From assembly GCA_934464705.1 (NCBI GenBank), contig CAKSKB010000021.1, positions 1 to 49,554 of the forward strand: a stretch of DNA of 49,554 nucleotides, read 5' to 3'. Positions 8,181 through 14,846 of this stretch are shown piece after piece (positions within the stretch are counted from its first letter, which is position 1; each line of letters opens with the position of its first letter). The notes below the pieces were generated by a model that saw only the letters and a list, made by a program, of their open reading frames with translations, made no database searches and had not been told where the DNA came from. The position numbers and the translations under genes were made by a program. Source of the DNA: an uncultured Clostridia bacterium. GTDB taxonomy: Bacteria > Bacillota > Clostridia > HGM11514.

Positions 8181-9221
8181 TTAATCAGATACCGTACATA
8201 AGAAAAGACGCTCTTCGTTTTCTTTTATTTCGGATTTTCCCGTTGTAAACGGTTTATAGCTTTCCGAAAAGACTTTTACTGTACCTTTCTTCTCTAATAT
8301 TCTCATAATATCATCATCTGGAATTTTTGCATTTGAACGGTCATTACCTTTTTCAGCCATATTATTGTATGATAATAATATATATTTTGCGTTGATGTTA
8401 TCAATCAAATTTTCAAATGCTTTTGCAGCACTTCTCGTACAATATTTACTTTTCATATTTGTTCTGTCCATTTTTCTTGCTACGCCAAATACTTTCGGTT
8501 TTTCCCAACGGGCAACATTTTCAAGTAAATGATATGCATCACAATATTGCCTTGAATTATACGGAGGGTCAATGTAAACCAAGTCGACTTTAATGGATTT
8601 CACCAAATCGTTTGCGTCACAATTATAACATCTGTTTTTGGAATTATTGTTTATTTCAGCCAATGGCACTAACAATTCCAGCTGCTTATCAAATTCTGCC
8701 CCTTTTCTATATGCGTCATAATGTCCGCAGGTCTTTGCGATTTTATCCATAGCATAGAGCAGAGAAGTAATAAGTAATGCCCTTTCTCTATCGTTGATAT
8801 TTCCCTTTTTATAATTCTTTTCTATATCTTCTCTTATAAATCCGATTTTCGCACAGTCCTTATAACTAAAATAAGTATCTGCAAAATTTTCTGTCATATA
8901 ATTGTCTGCTATATTATCAACAGAATTATAATAAACAACATAATCTACAATCGTTTGAGATCTGTATATTTCACTTCCGAACCAAGCAAAATTGCAAATA
9001 TAATTACTATACATCAAATCATTTGTTATAACAATCTTATCCGTAAATGCCGATGATACGGCACCGGTGCCCGCAAAAATATCTGCAACAGATTTTATAC
9101 CCTTACATTCACTTTCCACCGTTTTTGTTATAAACGGTAAAAGCTTATATTTGTTTCCCAAATATCTCCTGTTGTTTATATAAGATGTTTTATAATTTTC
9201 TTTTTTTTCTGCAACATTCAT
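8181..9221 (-). CDS. D12-class adenine-N6 DNA methyltransferase (second)
   Basis: A 346-residue methylase of the same broad class but a distinct subgroup. It shows YLGNKYKLLPFI (about 20-31), the AdoMet-binding DIFAGTGAVSSAF (about 47-59), and catalytic DPPYNSRQY (218-226). The longer spacing between motifs and the DPPYNxRQY form are typical of M.FokI/MboII-like adenine methylases. It is cotranscribed between the controller gene (16 nt upstream) and the first methylase (14 nt downstream). GGGGGTGT precedes ATG 9221. With its partner it should protect both strands of the restriction site. Confidence 0.86.
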   Translation of the reverse strand: MNVAEKKENYKTSYINNRRYLGNKYKLLPFITKTVESECKGIKSVADIFAGTGAVSSAFTDKIVITNDLMYSNYICNFAWFGSEIYRSQTIVDYVVYYNSVDNIADNYMTENFADTYFSYKDCAKIGFIREDIEKNYKKGNINDRERALLITSLLYAMDKIAKTCGHYDAYRKGAEFDKQLELLVPLAEINNNSKNRCYNCDANDLVKSIKVDLVYIDPPYNSRQYCDAYHLLENVARWEKPKVFGVARKMDRTNMKSKYCTRSAAKAFENLIDNINAKYILLSYNNMAEKGNDRSNAKIPDDDIMRILEKKGTVKVFSESYKPFTTGKSEIKENEERLFLCTVSD

Positions 9222-9236
9222 TTGCTGACACCCCCT

Positions 9237-9443
9237 TTACACATTTAAAAATAATTCCGAAAGACTTATGTCCAACCCTTCAGCGATTTTTTCAAGATTC
9301 ACAATAGATATATTTCTTTTACCTAATTCAACGCTGGCGAAATATGTTCTGTCCATACCGATTTTAGCCGCAAATTTTTCTTGACTTAAACCGGTTTCTT
9401 TTCTTAATTCCCTTATCCGATTGCCGATTTTTTCAGTAATCAT
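9237..9443 (-). CDS. restriction-modification controller (C protein), XRE family
   Basis: A 68-residue helix-turn-helix protein (IRELRKETGLSQEKFAAKIG ... followed by MDRTYFASVELGKRN), nearly all HTH domain, the size and form of the C proteins that time expression of restriction genes. It is first in the operon ahead of both methylases and the endonuclease. Two tandem 10-bp repeats just upstream are a likely binding site, which suggests self-repression and control of the whole operon. It could also be a general XRE repressor of the element, but its place at the head of the R-M operon favours the controller role. Confidence 0.8.
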   Translation of the reverse strand: MITEKIGNRIRELRKETGLSQEKFAAKIGMDRTYFASVELGKRNISIVNLEKIAEGLDISLSELFLNV

Positions 9444-9459
9444 TTTATAACCTCACATC

Positions 9460-9518
9460 ATTATAACTAATTATAACTATACATTTTATATTATATAACA
9501 AATCCGCAAATAAGTCAA
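9460..9518 (-). promoter_or_regulatory. promoter and tandem-repeat operator of the R-M operon
   Basis: Minus-strand TTGACT (9518-9513), 17-bp spacer, TATAAT (9495-9490). Just downstream of the expected start of transcription are two head-to-tail copies of ATTATAACTA (9460-9469, 9470-9479 on the plus strand), placed where a bound C protein would block initiation. Confidence 0.65.
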
Positions 9519-9607
9519 CAGATTTTAAGCAACATTTATATTTTCTTGCAATATACACAAAAAGATTGTTTTAATAATGTATAAACCATAAAACACCCTT
9601 TTTCACA

Positions 9608-9745
9608 GCATAGCAAGCAAAGCGAGTGAGTACCCACTCTCAAAAAATCAATCTTACTTGCTTGCCGTATTCCGGTGGTACAGCAAGCAAAGCGAGCGTG
9701 GCCACACTCGCTTAAAATTGATTTGATTTTTGGGGCAACCCCAAA
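9608..9745. other. oriT-like palindrome cluster
   Basis: This gene-free stretch holds two copies of AGCAAGCAAAGCGAG (9612-9626, 9682-9696), each followed by a palindrome: GAGTG-A-GTAC-C-CACTC (9624-9639) and a 24-bp palindrome centred on GTGGCCAC (9690-9713). A third hairpin, TTTGGGG-caa-CCCCAAA (9729-9745), follows. The arrangement resembles transfer origins of mobilizable elements in Firmicutes. No relaxase is encoded in the window, so transfer would need one in trans. Inference only. Confidence 0.4.
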
Positions 9746-9790
9746 CCCTTTTTTGATTAAATATTTTAAAAATACTCCATGGACAAATAG

Positions 9791-9854
9791 AGGCTCTTTT
9801 TGAGGAGTATTAAGGAATTTATATTCCAATACGAAATTCCCCTCAAAAGAGCCT
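9791..9854. repeat. long compound inverted repeat
   Basis: AGGCTCTTTTTGAGG (9791-9805) pairs with CCTCAAAAGAGCCT (9841-9854). Nested inside are GTATT/AATAC and GGAAT/ATTCC, giving a cruciform-capable 64-bp structure. It lies just past the 3' end of the VLP gene. It could be a terminator without a clear U run, or a replication/transfer signal. Confidence 0.5.
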
Positions 9855-9878
9855 TGTATTTATACGGTTTTTTCGCCT

Positions 9879-10256
9879 TTATTTGCCCATTCTCAGCCGT
9901 CTGTTACGTTCGTATTCAGCCTTTTTCTTTCTGCGGACAACAACTCTGCAATTATCACAGTATTTTGTTTTATTTGCCTTGCCTGCAAATGTCTTGCCGC
10001 AGTATGCACATCTTTTAAGATTTTGAGGCTTTGTAATTTCAGCATACAACCCCTTATCCAGAGGCAGCACAGCTATTTTAAGCCATTTGCAGATAATATG
10101 CGAATATGTAATAACTTGCGGACACACACATACCTCTCCGTCATCAAGCAAAATACAATTTCCGTTATCATAATTACAGCATTCCTTCCGAATGAGTTTA
10201 TTTACACTGCGGCTTTGCTTTGGTGTCAGCGTTAATACCTGATAATTATTTTTTAT
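9879..10256 (-). CDS. cysteine-rich VLP-domain protein
   Basis: A 125-residue zinc-finger-like protein of the Cys_rich_VLP family common on integrative elements. The reading frame contains LTLTPKQSRSVNKLIRKECC (about 9-28), the VLPLDKGLYAEI block that names the family, and two CxxC pairs, CAYCGKTF and YCDNC, before a basic tail (RRKKKAEYERNRRLRMGK). The frame is open well upstream of the first ATG (10151), and the conserved N-terminal region is upstream of that ATG. The only well-placed ribosome site, GAGGTG at 10269-10264, is 7 nt from an ATA codon (10256-10254), so the gene may use ATA or may have lost its ATG by a single change. Function is not established. Confidence 0.65.
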   Translation of the reverse strand: MKNNYQVLTLTPKQSRSVNKLIRKECCNYDNGNCILLDDGEVCVCPQVITYSHIICKWLKIAVLPLDKGLYAEITKPQNLKRCAYCGKTFAGKANKTKYCDNCRVVVRRKKKAEYERNRRLRMGK

Positions 10257-10291
10257 GTTTATTCACCTCTTTCTTTTTCAGATTTTGGATT

Positions 10292-10645
10292 TTAACTATA
10301 AAACGTCTGATTAAACAGCCGTTCTATATATGCATCATAATTTATGAGTGTGCCAAAAATACAGGTTGCCAGATAAGCCGACTCATATTTCACGTTCTGA
10401 GCCGTACGATAAATTTCTACCGCTCTGTCTAAAATTTCAGGCATCATTTCGCCAAGGAGTTTTTTCCGTATTTCAGTATTGGAATATGTAACTCCGTCAA
10501 TTTTTATTTCCGGCTTATTCCATAAAAGCTCCATCGCTTTTCTCGCCAAATTCTTCTCGGTTTGTGATAAATATTCCTTGTCCCTTTCGGGATGAAAATA
10601 GCACTCATCAAGATAATAATAGAATTTTTTTGTTTCCGAATCCAC
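10292..10645 (-). CDS. DUF6017-like C-terminal half of a replication initiator
   Basis: A 117-residue protein (GTG start with GGTGAGG just before it) that resembles the DUF6017 domain normally found at the C-terminus of RepA-like initiators of integrative elements: LLWNKPEIKIDGVTYSNTEI, then a helical region and SAYLATCIFGTLINYDAYIE near the end. Here it is encoded separately from the HTH part (10704-11060), which lies 58 nt upstream. The two together look like one initiator split in two. In related proteins the halves are joined, so this may be a natural gene split or the result of a nonsense change. Confidence 0.6.
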   Translation of the reverse strand: MDSETKKFYYYLDECYFHPERDKEYLSQTEKNLARKAMELLWNKPEIKIDGVTYSNTEIRKKLLGEMMPEILDRAVEIYRTAQNVKYESAYLATCIFGTLINYDAYIERLFNQTFYS

Positions 10646-10703
10646 GGCCTCACCTTCTTGTTGTTGTGGTTTTTGATAAATATATTTTATTATATGAGTT
10701 TTG

Positions 10704-11060
10704 TTAATTGCCCTCCCTGATGTACAGGGGGTTACAGGCTGACGGCACAGAAGTGCCTGTACCGCATACAGGGAGTTCCTCTATGTGGTACAGATTGCTT
10801 GTCTGATGATTTCTGCCCCTTGAGCTTTTCAAAAAGCGTTCCCTTTTTGAAATAAACCCTTTTTTCTCAAGCGAAGCTATTACCCTGCGCACTTTCGATT
10901 CGCTTATAGCACATTCATCTGCAATTTTGCAGGCAGACGGAAAACAATTCTTTGTTTTTATATCTGCCCGCATACAAAGATAAGCATAAATTTTAAACTC
11001 ATACACATCTAAATCATAATTAAAAATACTGTTTTCAAGTATAAAAAAGTTTCCGTTCAC
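10704..11060 (-). CDS. helix-turn-helix N-terminal half of a replication initiator
   Basis: A 118-residue winged-helix (HTH_36-type) protein: FILENSIFNYDLDVYEFKIY (about 5-24) then the recognition region ADECAISESKVRRVIASLEK (about 49-68) and a beta wing (KGFISKRERFLKSSRGRN). This is the N-terminal fold of RepA-type initiators. The frame ends with CNPLYIREGN and a TAA; the same frame stays open for 17 more codons (Q-N-S-Y-N-K-I-Y-L-S ...), ending at the ribosome site of the DUF6017 gene. That supports the idea that a longer ancestral gene was interrupted. It probably controls replication or copy number of the excised element. Confidence 0.6.
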   Translation of the reverse strand: MNGNFFILENSIFNYDLDVYEFKIYAYLCMRADIKTKNCFPSACKIADECAISESKVRRVIASLEKKGFISKRERFLKSSRGRNHQTSNLYHIEELPVCGTGTSVPSACNPLYIREGN

Positions 11061-11090
11061 ATAAGACCGCCGCCTTTCCTTTTCTGTTAA

Positions 11091-11285
11091 TTACTGCTCA
11101 TCGTTATTTATCTGAAACCCATAAAATTTTTGTTTGAAGTACTGCAGCGGACATTTGCCCGATACAGTAATATAGCCCATATCCCGAAGCTCTCTGTTCA
11201 GACTTCTGATAATCTGATACGACTTGCTTTTACTGATACCAAGAGCTGCCGAAACCTCATCAACTGTAATATACTGTGCCCTCAT
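11091..11285 (-). CDS. excisionase-like small HTH protein
   Basis: A 64-residue protein with a MerR/excisionase-type helix-turn-helix: ITVDEVSAALGISKSKSYQI (about 6-25), IRSLNRELRDMGYITVSGKC (about 26-45), then PLQYFKQKFYG. It sits divergently from the repressor-integrase pair, the normal place for a recombination directionality factor. A truncated relative lies at 22-147. It likely bends DNA at the element ends and promotes excision by the integrase; that role is inferred from family and position. Confidence 0.65.
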   Translation of the reverse strand: MRAQYITVDEVSAALGISKSKSYQIIRSLNRELRDMGYITVSGKCPLQYFKQKFYGFQINNDEQ

Positions 11286-11360
11286 TTTCTCACCTCTCTT
11301 TCAATAAAAAGTATTTTTAATTCGTGTTATCAGCTTATAACGGAATAATACAAATATAAA

Positions 11361-11467
11361 TATGCACTTTTAATGCACATTTATATTATACACATTATTC
11401 ATGCGTTTGTCAAGACTAAAATTTATTAAAATATGCACTTGAAATTCGCATTATTTTATGTTATAAT
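11361..11467 (+). promoter_or_regulatory. repressor promoter with ATGCAC operator repeats
   Basis: TTGAAA (11439-11444), 17 bp, TATAAT (11462-11467). The word ATGCAC occurs at 11362-11367, 11373-11378 and 11433-11438, the last touching the -35 box, so it is a likely binding site for the adjacent repressor. The excisionase-side genes are transcribed away from the same region. Confidence 0.65.
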
Positions 11468-11487
11468 AATTGTGAGGTGAATTAGAT

Positions 11488-12096
11488 ATGAATAATTCAG
11501 AAGAAAATACAATAGGAAAACGAGTTCGTGAAATGCGAAAGCGTAAAGGATTGAATCAACAGGAGCTTGCTGACATACTCGGTAAATCTCTGCGCACTGT
11601 TCAAAAATACGAAAACGGCGAAATCAATATTTCAGTCGGAATGGTAAATACCATTGCAAAAGTTTTGGAAACTTCGTCATCATATTTGCTGGGTTATAAA
11701 AAAGACGGTGCAAAAATAGAATGTATGTCAGATGTTATGAGCTTTCTTTTCTGTCTTGAAAAGGTTTCGGGAATCAAATTCGGAATTGATGTAAAAAAGC
11801 CGCCAAAGAATGACGGCTGGGAATGTTCGATAAATTTCAACGGAAAAGATTTATCGGCAGACTTAAATTCCGATATGTGTCTGTTTCTTGAAGATTGGGC
11901 GAATATGCGCGAAGAATTTTATTCCTACTCGCAGAGCAGGGAGAGCTATGACAAATGGAAGGATCAGACTCTTGCTTATTATTCGTCCCTAGCGGTTGAA
12001 ACAAAAGAGCCGGAAGATATGAGCGAAAACGAAAGAATTACCAAAAGAAATGAATATTTAAAAGCACTGTATGAAAATCCTGACAATACGCTTTAA
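11488..12096 (+). CDS. XRE-family repressor beside the integrase
   Basis: A 202-residue regulator with an N-terminal Cro/CI helix-turn-helix (IGKRVREMRKRKGLNQQELA, then DILGKSLRTVQKYENGEI, about residues 9-46). Its C-terminal domain (FLFCLEKVSGIKFGIDV ... YSQSRESYDKWKDQTLAYY) has the same plan as the orphan repressor at 345-845. ATG 11488 is preceded at 8 nt by GAGGTG. The integrase gene follows after 27 nt with its own AAAGGAGCT ribosome site, so the two are probably cotranscribed. It likely holds the element quiescent through the ATGCAC repeats in its promoter. Confidence 0.8.
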   Translation: MNNSEENTIGKRVREMRKRKGLNQQELADILGKSLRTVQKYENGEINISVGMVNTIAKVLETSSSYLLGYKKDGAKIECMSDVMSFLFCLEKVSGIKFGIDVKKPPKNDGWECSINFNGKDLSADLNSDMCLFLEDWANMREEFYSYSQSRESYDKWKDQTLAYYSSLAVETKEPEDMSENERITKRNEYLKALYENPDNTL

Positions 12097-12123
12097 CGCT
12101 TCACTTCCCGGAAAGGAGCTTAA

Positions 12124-13227
12124 ATGTCAGTAACAAAGGATTCAAAAACAGGGAAATGGATGTCGCAGATAAGGGTGACAAACTGGAAAGGCGACACCAT
12201 TCATAAAAAGAAAAGAGGCTTCCGCACAAAGCGTGAAGCACAGGAATGGGAACGGGATTTTTTAAGTCAGTCATCCGCAAGTCTTGAAATGAAGTTTTCG
12301 GATTTCATTGATATTTATTTCAAGGATATGGAACAGCGGTTAAAACGCTCCACCATATCAAACAAACGGTTTATGGTTGACCTGAAAATAACGCCGTATT
12401 TCGGAAAAATGCCTCTGAGTGAAATAAAGCCGACAGATATTCGTGCGTGGCAAAACTCACTCACGAGCTACCGTGATGAAAACGGTACCGCGTATTCTCC
12501 GACATATTTAAAAGCAATACAAAATCAAATAACTGCTATTTTCAATTACGCCGTAAAGTATTACAACCTGAAAGAAAACCCCTGTCACAAGGCAGGAAGT
12601 ATGGGAAAGAAAAATGCTGATGAAATGCTGTTCTGGACAAAAGAAGAATTTAATACATTTATTGAGGCTGTTTCGGATAAGCCGCTTTCAAAAGCAATAT
12701 TTATGACATTGTATTATACCGGAATCCGTGAGGGCGAGCTTATGGCTCTGACACCTGCCGATATTGATTTTGAGAAATCAACCGTTACAATCAATAAAAG
12801 CTATCAGAGACTTAACCGCGAGGATATTATAACAACGCCCAAAACACCGAAAAGCAATCGTGTAATTACAATACCTCAGCTTTTGTGCAGCTGTTTAAAA
12901 GATTATATGTCGCATTGCTACGGACTTCAAAGCTGCGACAGACTTTTCCCCTGTACGAAACATTATTTGTGGCACGAAATGGAACGGGGCTGTAAAATTT
13001 CCGGCGTAAAAAAGATTCGTGTGCACGATATACGGCATAGCCACGCATCGTTATTGGTTGAAATGGGATTTTCCCCTTTGCTGATAGCTGAAAGGCTCGG
13101 ACACGAGAGAGTTCAGACAACAATGGAAACATACAGCCACCTTTATCCGAACAAGCAGATTGAGGTTGCAAATCAGCTTGATGAGTTAATGGCTAAAAAT
13201 ATCACTTCTGATGTAGCCAATTTGTAG
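12124..13227 (+). CDS. int: tyrosine recombinase (phage/Tn916-type integrase)
   Basis: A 367-residue integrase. The N-terminal 60 residues form an AP2-like arm-binding domain (KWMSQIRVTNWKGDTIHKKK), followed by a SAM-like core-binding domain (about 60-160: FIDIYFKDMEQRLKRSTIS) and a C-terminal catalytic domain with the conserved residues: Arg in TGIREGELMAL, His-x-x-Arg in VHDIRHSHAS, His in RLGHERVQTT, and the nucleophile Tyr in METYSHLYP. It ends 71 bp before the guaA stop codon, convergent to guaA, the usual layout for elements that insert into the guaA 3' end. The end of the gene carries the TGTAGCCA repeats that probably bind its own arm domain. Confidence 0.93.
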   Translation: MSVTKDSKTGKWMSQIRVTNWKGDTIHKKKRGFRTKREAQEWERDFLSQSSASLEMKFSDFIDIYFKDMEQRLKRSTISNKRFMVDLKITPYFGKMPLSEIKPTDIRAWQNSLTSYRDENGTAYSPTYLKAIQNQITAIFNYAVKYYNLKENPCHKAGSMGKKNADEMLFWTKEEFNTFIEAVSDKPLSKAIFMTLYYTGIREGELMALTPADIDFEKSTVTINKSYQRLNREDIITTPKTPKSNRVITIPQLLCSCLKDYMSHCYGLQSCDRLFPCTKHYLWHEMERGCKISGVKKIRVHDIRHSHASLLVEMGFSPLLIAERLGHERVQTTMETYSHLYPNKQIEVANQLDELMAKNITSDVANL

Positions 13228-13230
13228 CCA
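13212..13230. repeat. integrase arm-type direct repeat, right copy
   Basis: TGTAGCCAATTTGTAGCCA overlaps the integrase stop codon and differs by one base from the copy at 1116-1134. Confidence 0.5.
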
Positions 13231-13244
13231 TTAAAAACACAAAA

Positions 13245-13280
13245 TCCTCAAAAACCGCATAAAACAGCGGTTTTTGAGGA
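13245..13280. terminator. bidirectional terminator between int and guaA
   Basis: A 14-bp perfect stem (TCCTCAAAAACCGC at 13245-13258 with 13267-13280) separates the convergent integrase and guaA genes; A/T runs lie in the stem itself and on both sides. Confidence 0.7.
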
Positions 13281-13298
13281 CTGAAAATCAAGAAAATG

Positions 13299-13313
13299 CT
13301 ATTCCCACTCAAT
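13299..13313. other. candidate right attachment site in guaA 3' end
   Basis: CTATTCCCACTCAAT covers the last codons of guaA (I-E-W-E-stop on the minus strand). The 3' end of guaA is a well-known insertion site for integrative elements, and the integrase ends 71 bp away. The related sequence at 1002-1016 is the candidate partner. Confidence 0.55.
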
Positions 13314-14822
13314 AGTAGCCGGAGGTTTGCCGGTGATATCGTAGACAACACGGTTAATGCCGCGGACCTCATTTGTGATTCTGACCGAAATTTTATCCAG
13401 CAGCTTATGCGGGATTTTAGTATATTCGGCAGTCATGAAGTCTGAAGTTGTAACTGCTCTGAGCGCAACGGTATAGTCGTATGTTCTGAAATCGCCGACA
13501 ACGCCGACCGAGCGCAGATTTGTGAGCACTGCGAAATACTGATTTGCTTTCACTCTTGAATTTTCGATTTCCTCTCTGAAAATCGCATCGACCTCACGCA
13601 GCAAATCAAGCTTTTCCTTAGTAATTTCGCCGATTACTCTGATTGCCAGACCGGGACCGGGGAACGGCTGACGGTTAACGAGAGCCGGCGGAAGGTCAAG
13701 CTTTTTGCCCAGAATTCTCACCTCATCCTTAAACAGTCCCCTGAGCGGTTCGACAAGTTCTTTGAAATCCATATCCTCAGGAAGTCCGCCGACATTGTGG
13801 TGGCTCTTTATATTTGCAGAATTATTCGCACCCGATTCTATAACATCGGGATAAATTGTACCCTGCGCCAGGAACTTCACCTTACCAAATTTCTTTGCCT
13901 CATCCTGGAACACCTCGACAAATTCCTTACCTATTATTTTACGCTTTTTTTCCGGCTCGGAAACGCCCGCAAGCTTAGAGAGAAACCTTTCCTCGGCGTC
14001 TACTCTTATAAACTGCAAATCCCTGTTTTTGAAAGCAGCTTCGATTTCATCGCCCTCATTTTTCCTCATGCAGCCGTGGTCGACAAAAATACAGATAAGC
14101 TGATTGCCGATTGCTCTGTCGAGAAGTGCCGCACAAACGGACGAATCTACACCGCCGGACAGCCCGAGGATAACCTTTTCGTCCCCGACCTGCTCACGCA
14201 CAAGTTTAATCTGGCGCTCAATGTAATCGTCCATATTGTAATCGCCCTTCGCACCGCAGACCTTGAACAGGAAGTTTTTAATCATCTTCTTGCCGTTTTT
14301 GGTATGCTGAACCTCGGGGTGGAACTGCACTCCGTAAAGTTTTTTCTTCACATTTGCAACGCCGACATTTTTACAGTTCTCCGAAGAAGCGGTGGTTTTG
14401 AAACCTTCCGGCAAAACGGTAACCTGGTCTGTATGACTCATAAGGGCTACCTGTTTTTTATCAAGTTTATCGAAAATTGCATATTTCGGATCGACCGTAA
14501 CGGCAGTCTGCCCGTACTCGCTTACACTGCACGGCTCGACTTTTCCGCCGAGAGTGTAGTTAAGCAGCTGGTGACCGTAGCAAATACCCAAAACCGGTAT
14601 TCCGAGCTCAAAAATCTCTTTTGAGCATTTTGGAGATGCGTCATCATACACACTGTTCGGACCGCCTGTCAAAATTATGCCTATTGGCGCCATTTCCCTG
14701 ATTTCGGAAACGGACATATTCCCGGGCTTTATAACGGAATGCACATGGCACTCTCTTACTCTTCTTGCGATAAGCTCCTTGTACTGACCGCCGAAGTCAA
14801 GTATCAGCACCGTCTGACTCAT
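13299..14822 (-). CDS. guaA: GMP synthase (glutamine-hydrolysing)
   Basis: Converts XMP to GMP using ATP and glutamine in the cytoplasm. The 507-residue protein has the full family layout: an N-terminal class I glutamine amidotransferase with GICYGHQ (79-85, nucleophile Cys81) and FHPEV (about 167-171), the ATP-pyrophosphatase P-loop LGLSGGVDSS (about 219-228), and the C-terminal dimer domain with RQPFPGPGLAIR and the closing PPATIEWE. It lies 24 nt downstream of purA on the same strand, so both purine-branch enzymes (AMP and GMP arms) are probably cotranscribed. The 3' end is the integration target of the island to the left but the reading frame is intact. Confidence 0.97.
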   Translation of the reverse strand: MSQTVLILDFGGQYKELIARRVRECHVHSVIKPGNMSVSEIREMAPIGIILTGGPNSVYDDASPKCSKEIFELGIPVLGICYGHQLLNYTLGGKVEPCSVSEYGQTAVTVDPKYAIFDKLDKKQVALMSHTDQVTVLPEGFKTTASSENCKNVGVANVKKKLYGVQFHPEVQHTKNGKKMIKNFLFKVCGAKGDYNMDDYIERQIKLVREQVGDEKVILGLSGGVDSSVCAALLDRAIGNQLICIFVDHGCMRKNEGDEIEAAFKNRDLQFIRVDAEERFLSKLAGVSEPEKKRKIIGKEFVEVFQDEAKKFGKVKFLAQGTIYPDVIESGANNSANIKSHHNVGGLPEDMDFKELVEPLRGLFKDEVRILGKKLDLPPALVNRQPFPGPGLAIRVIGEITKEKLDLLREVDAIFREEIENSRVKANQYFAVLTNLRSVGVVGDFRTYDYTVALRAVTTSDFMTAEYTKIPHKLLDKISVRITNEVRGINRVVYDITGKPPATIEWE

Positions 14823-14846
14823 TGAATTTCCACCTTTCGAGATTAA

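Larger units (their letters stand above)
1002..13313. mobile_element. guaA-integrated defence island
   Basis: An AT-rich block of about 12.3 kb between two guaA-tail-like sequences, each with an inner arm-type repeat. It encodes Hachiman (1578-5078), a type IIS restriction system (5271-9443), an oriT-like region, VLP protein, split initiator, excisionase-like protein, repressor and integrase. No relaxase, coupling protein or type IV secretion genes are present, so it is at most a mobilizable element or a decayed one. The right end is firm. The left end is less certain, because the two core copies are not identical and further element-type genes lie at 22-845. Confidence 0.6.

Noticed and set aside
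9536..9829. 97-codon frame on the minus strand, Cys-rich
   Set aside because: It lies entirely over the palindromes of the oriT-like region and has no ribosome site; composition comes from the repeats.
13797..14624. 275-codon frame antisense to guaA
   Set aside because: It overlaps a fully conserved guaA; long antisense frames arise from codon bias.
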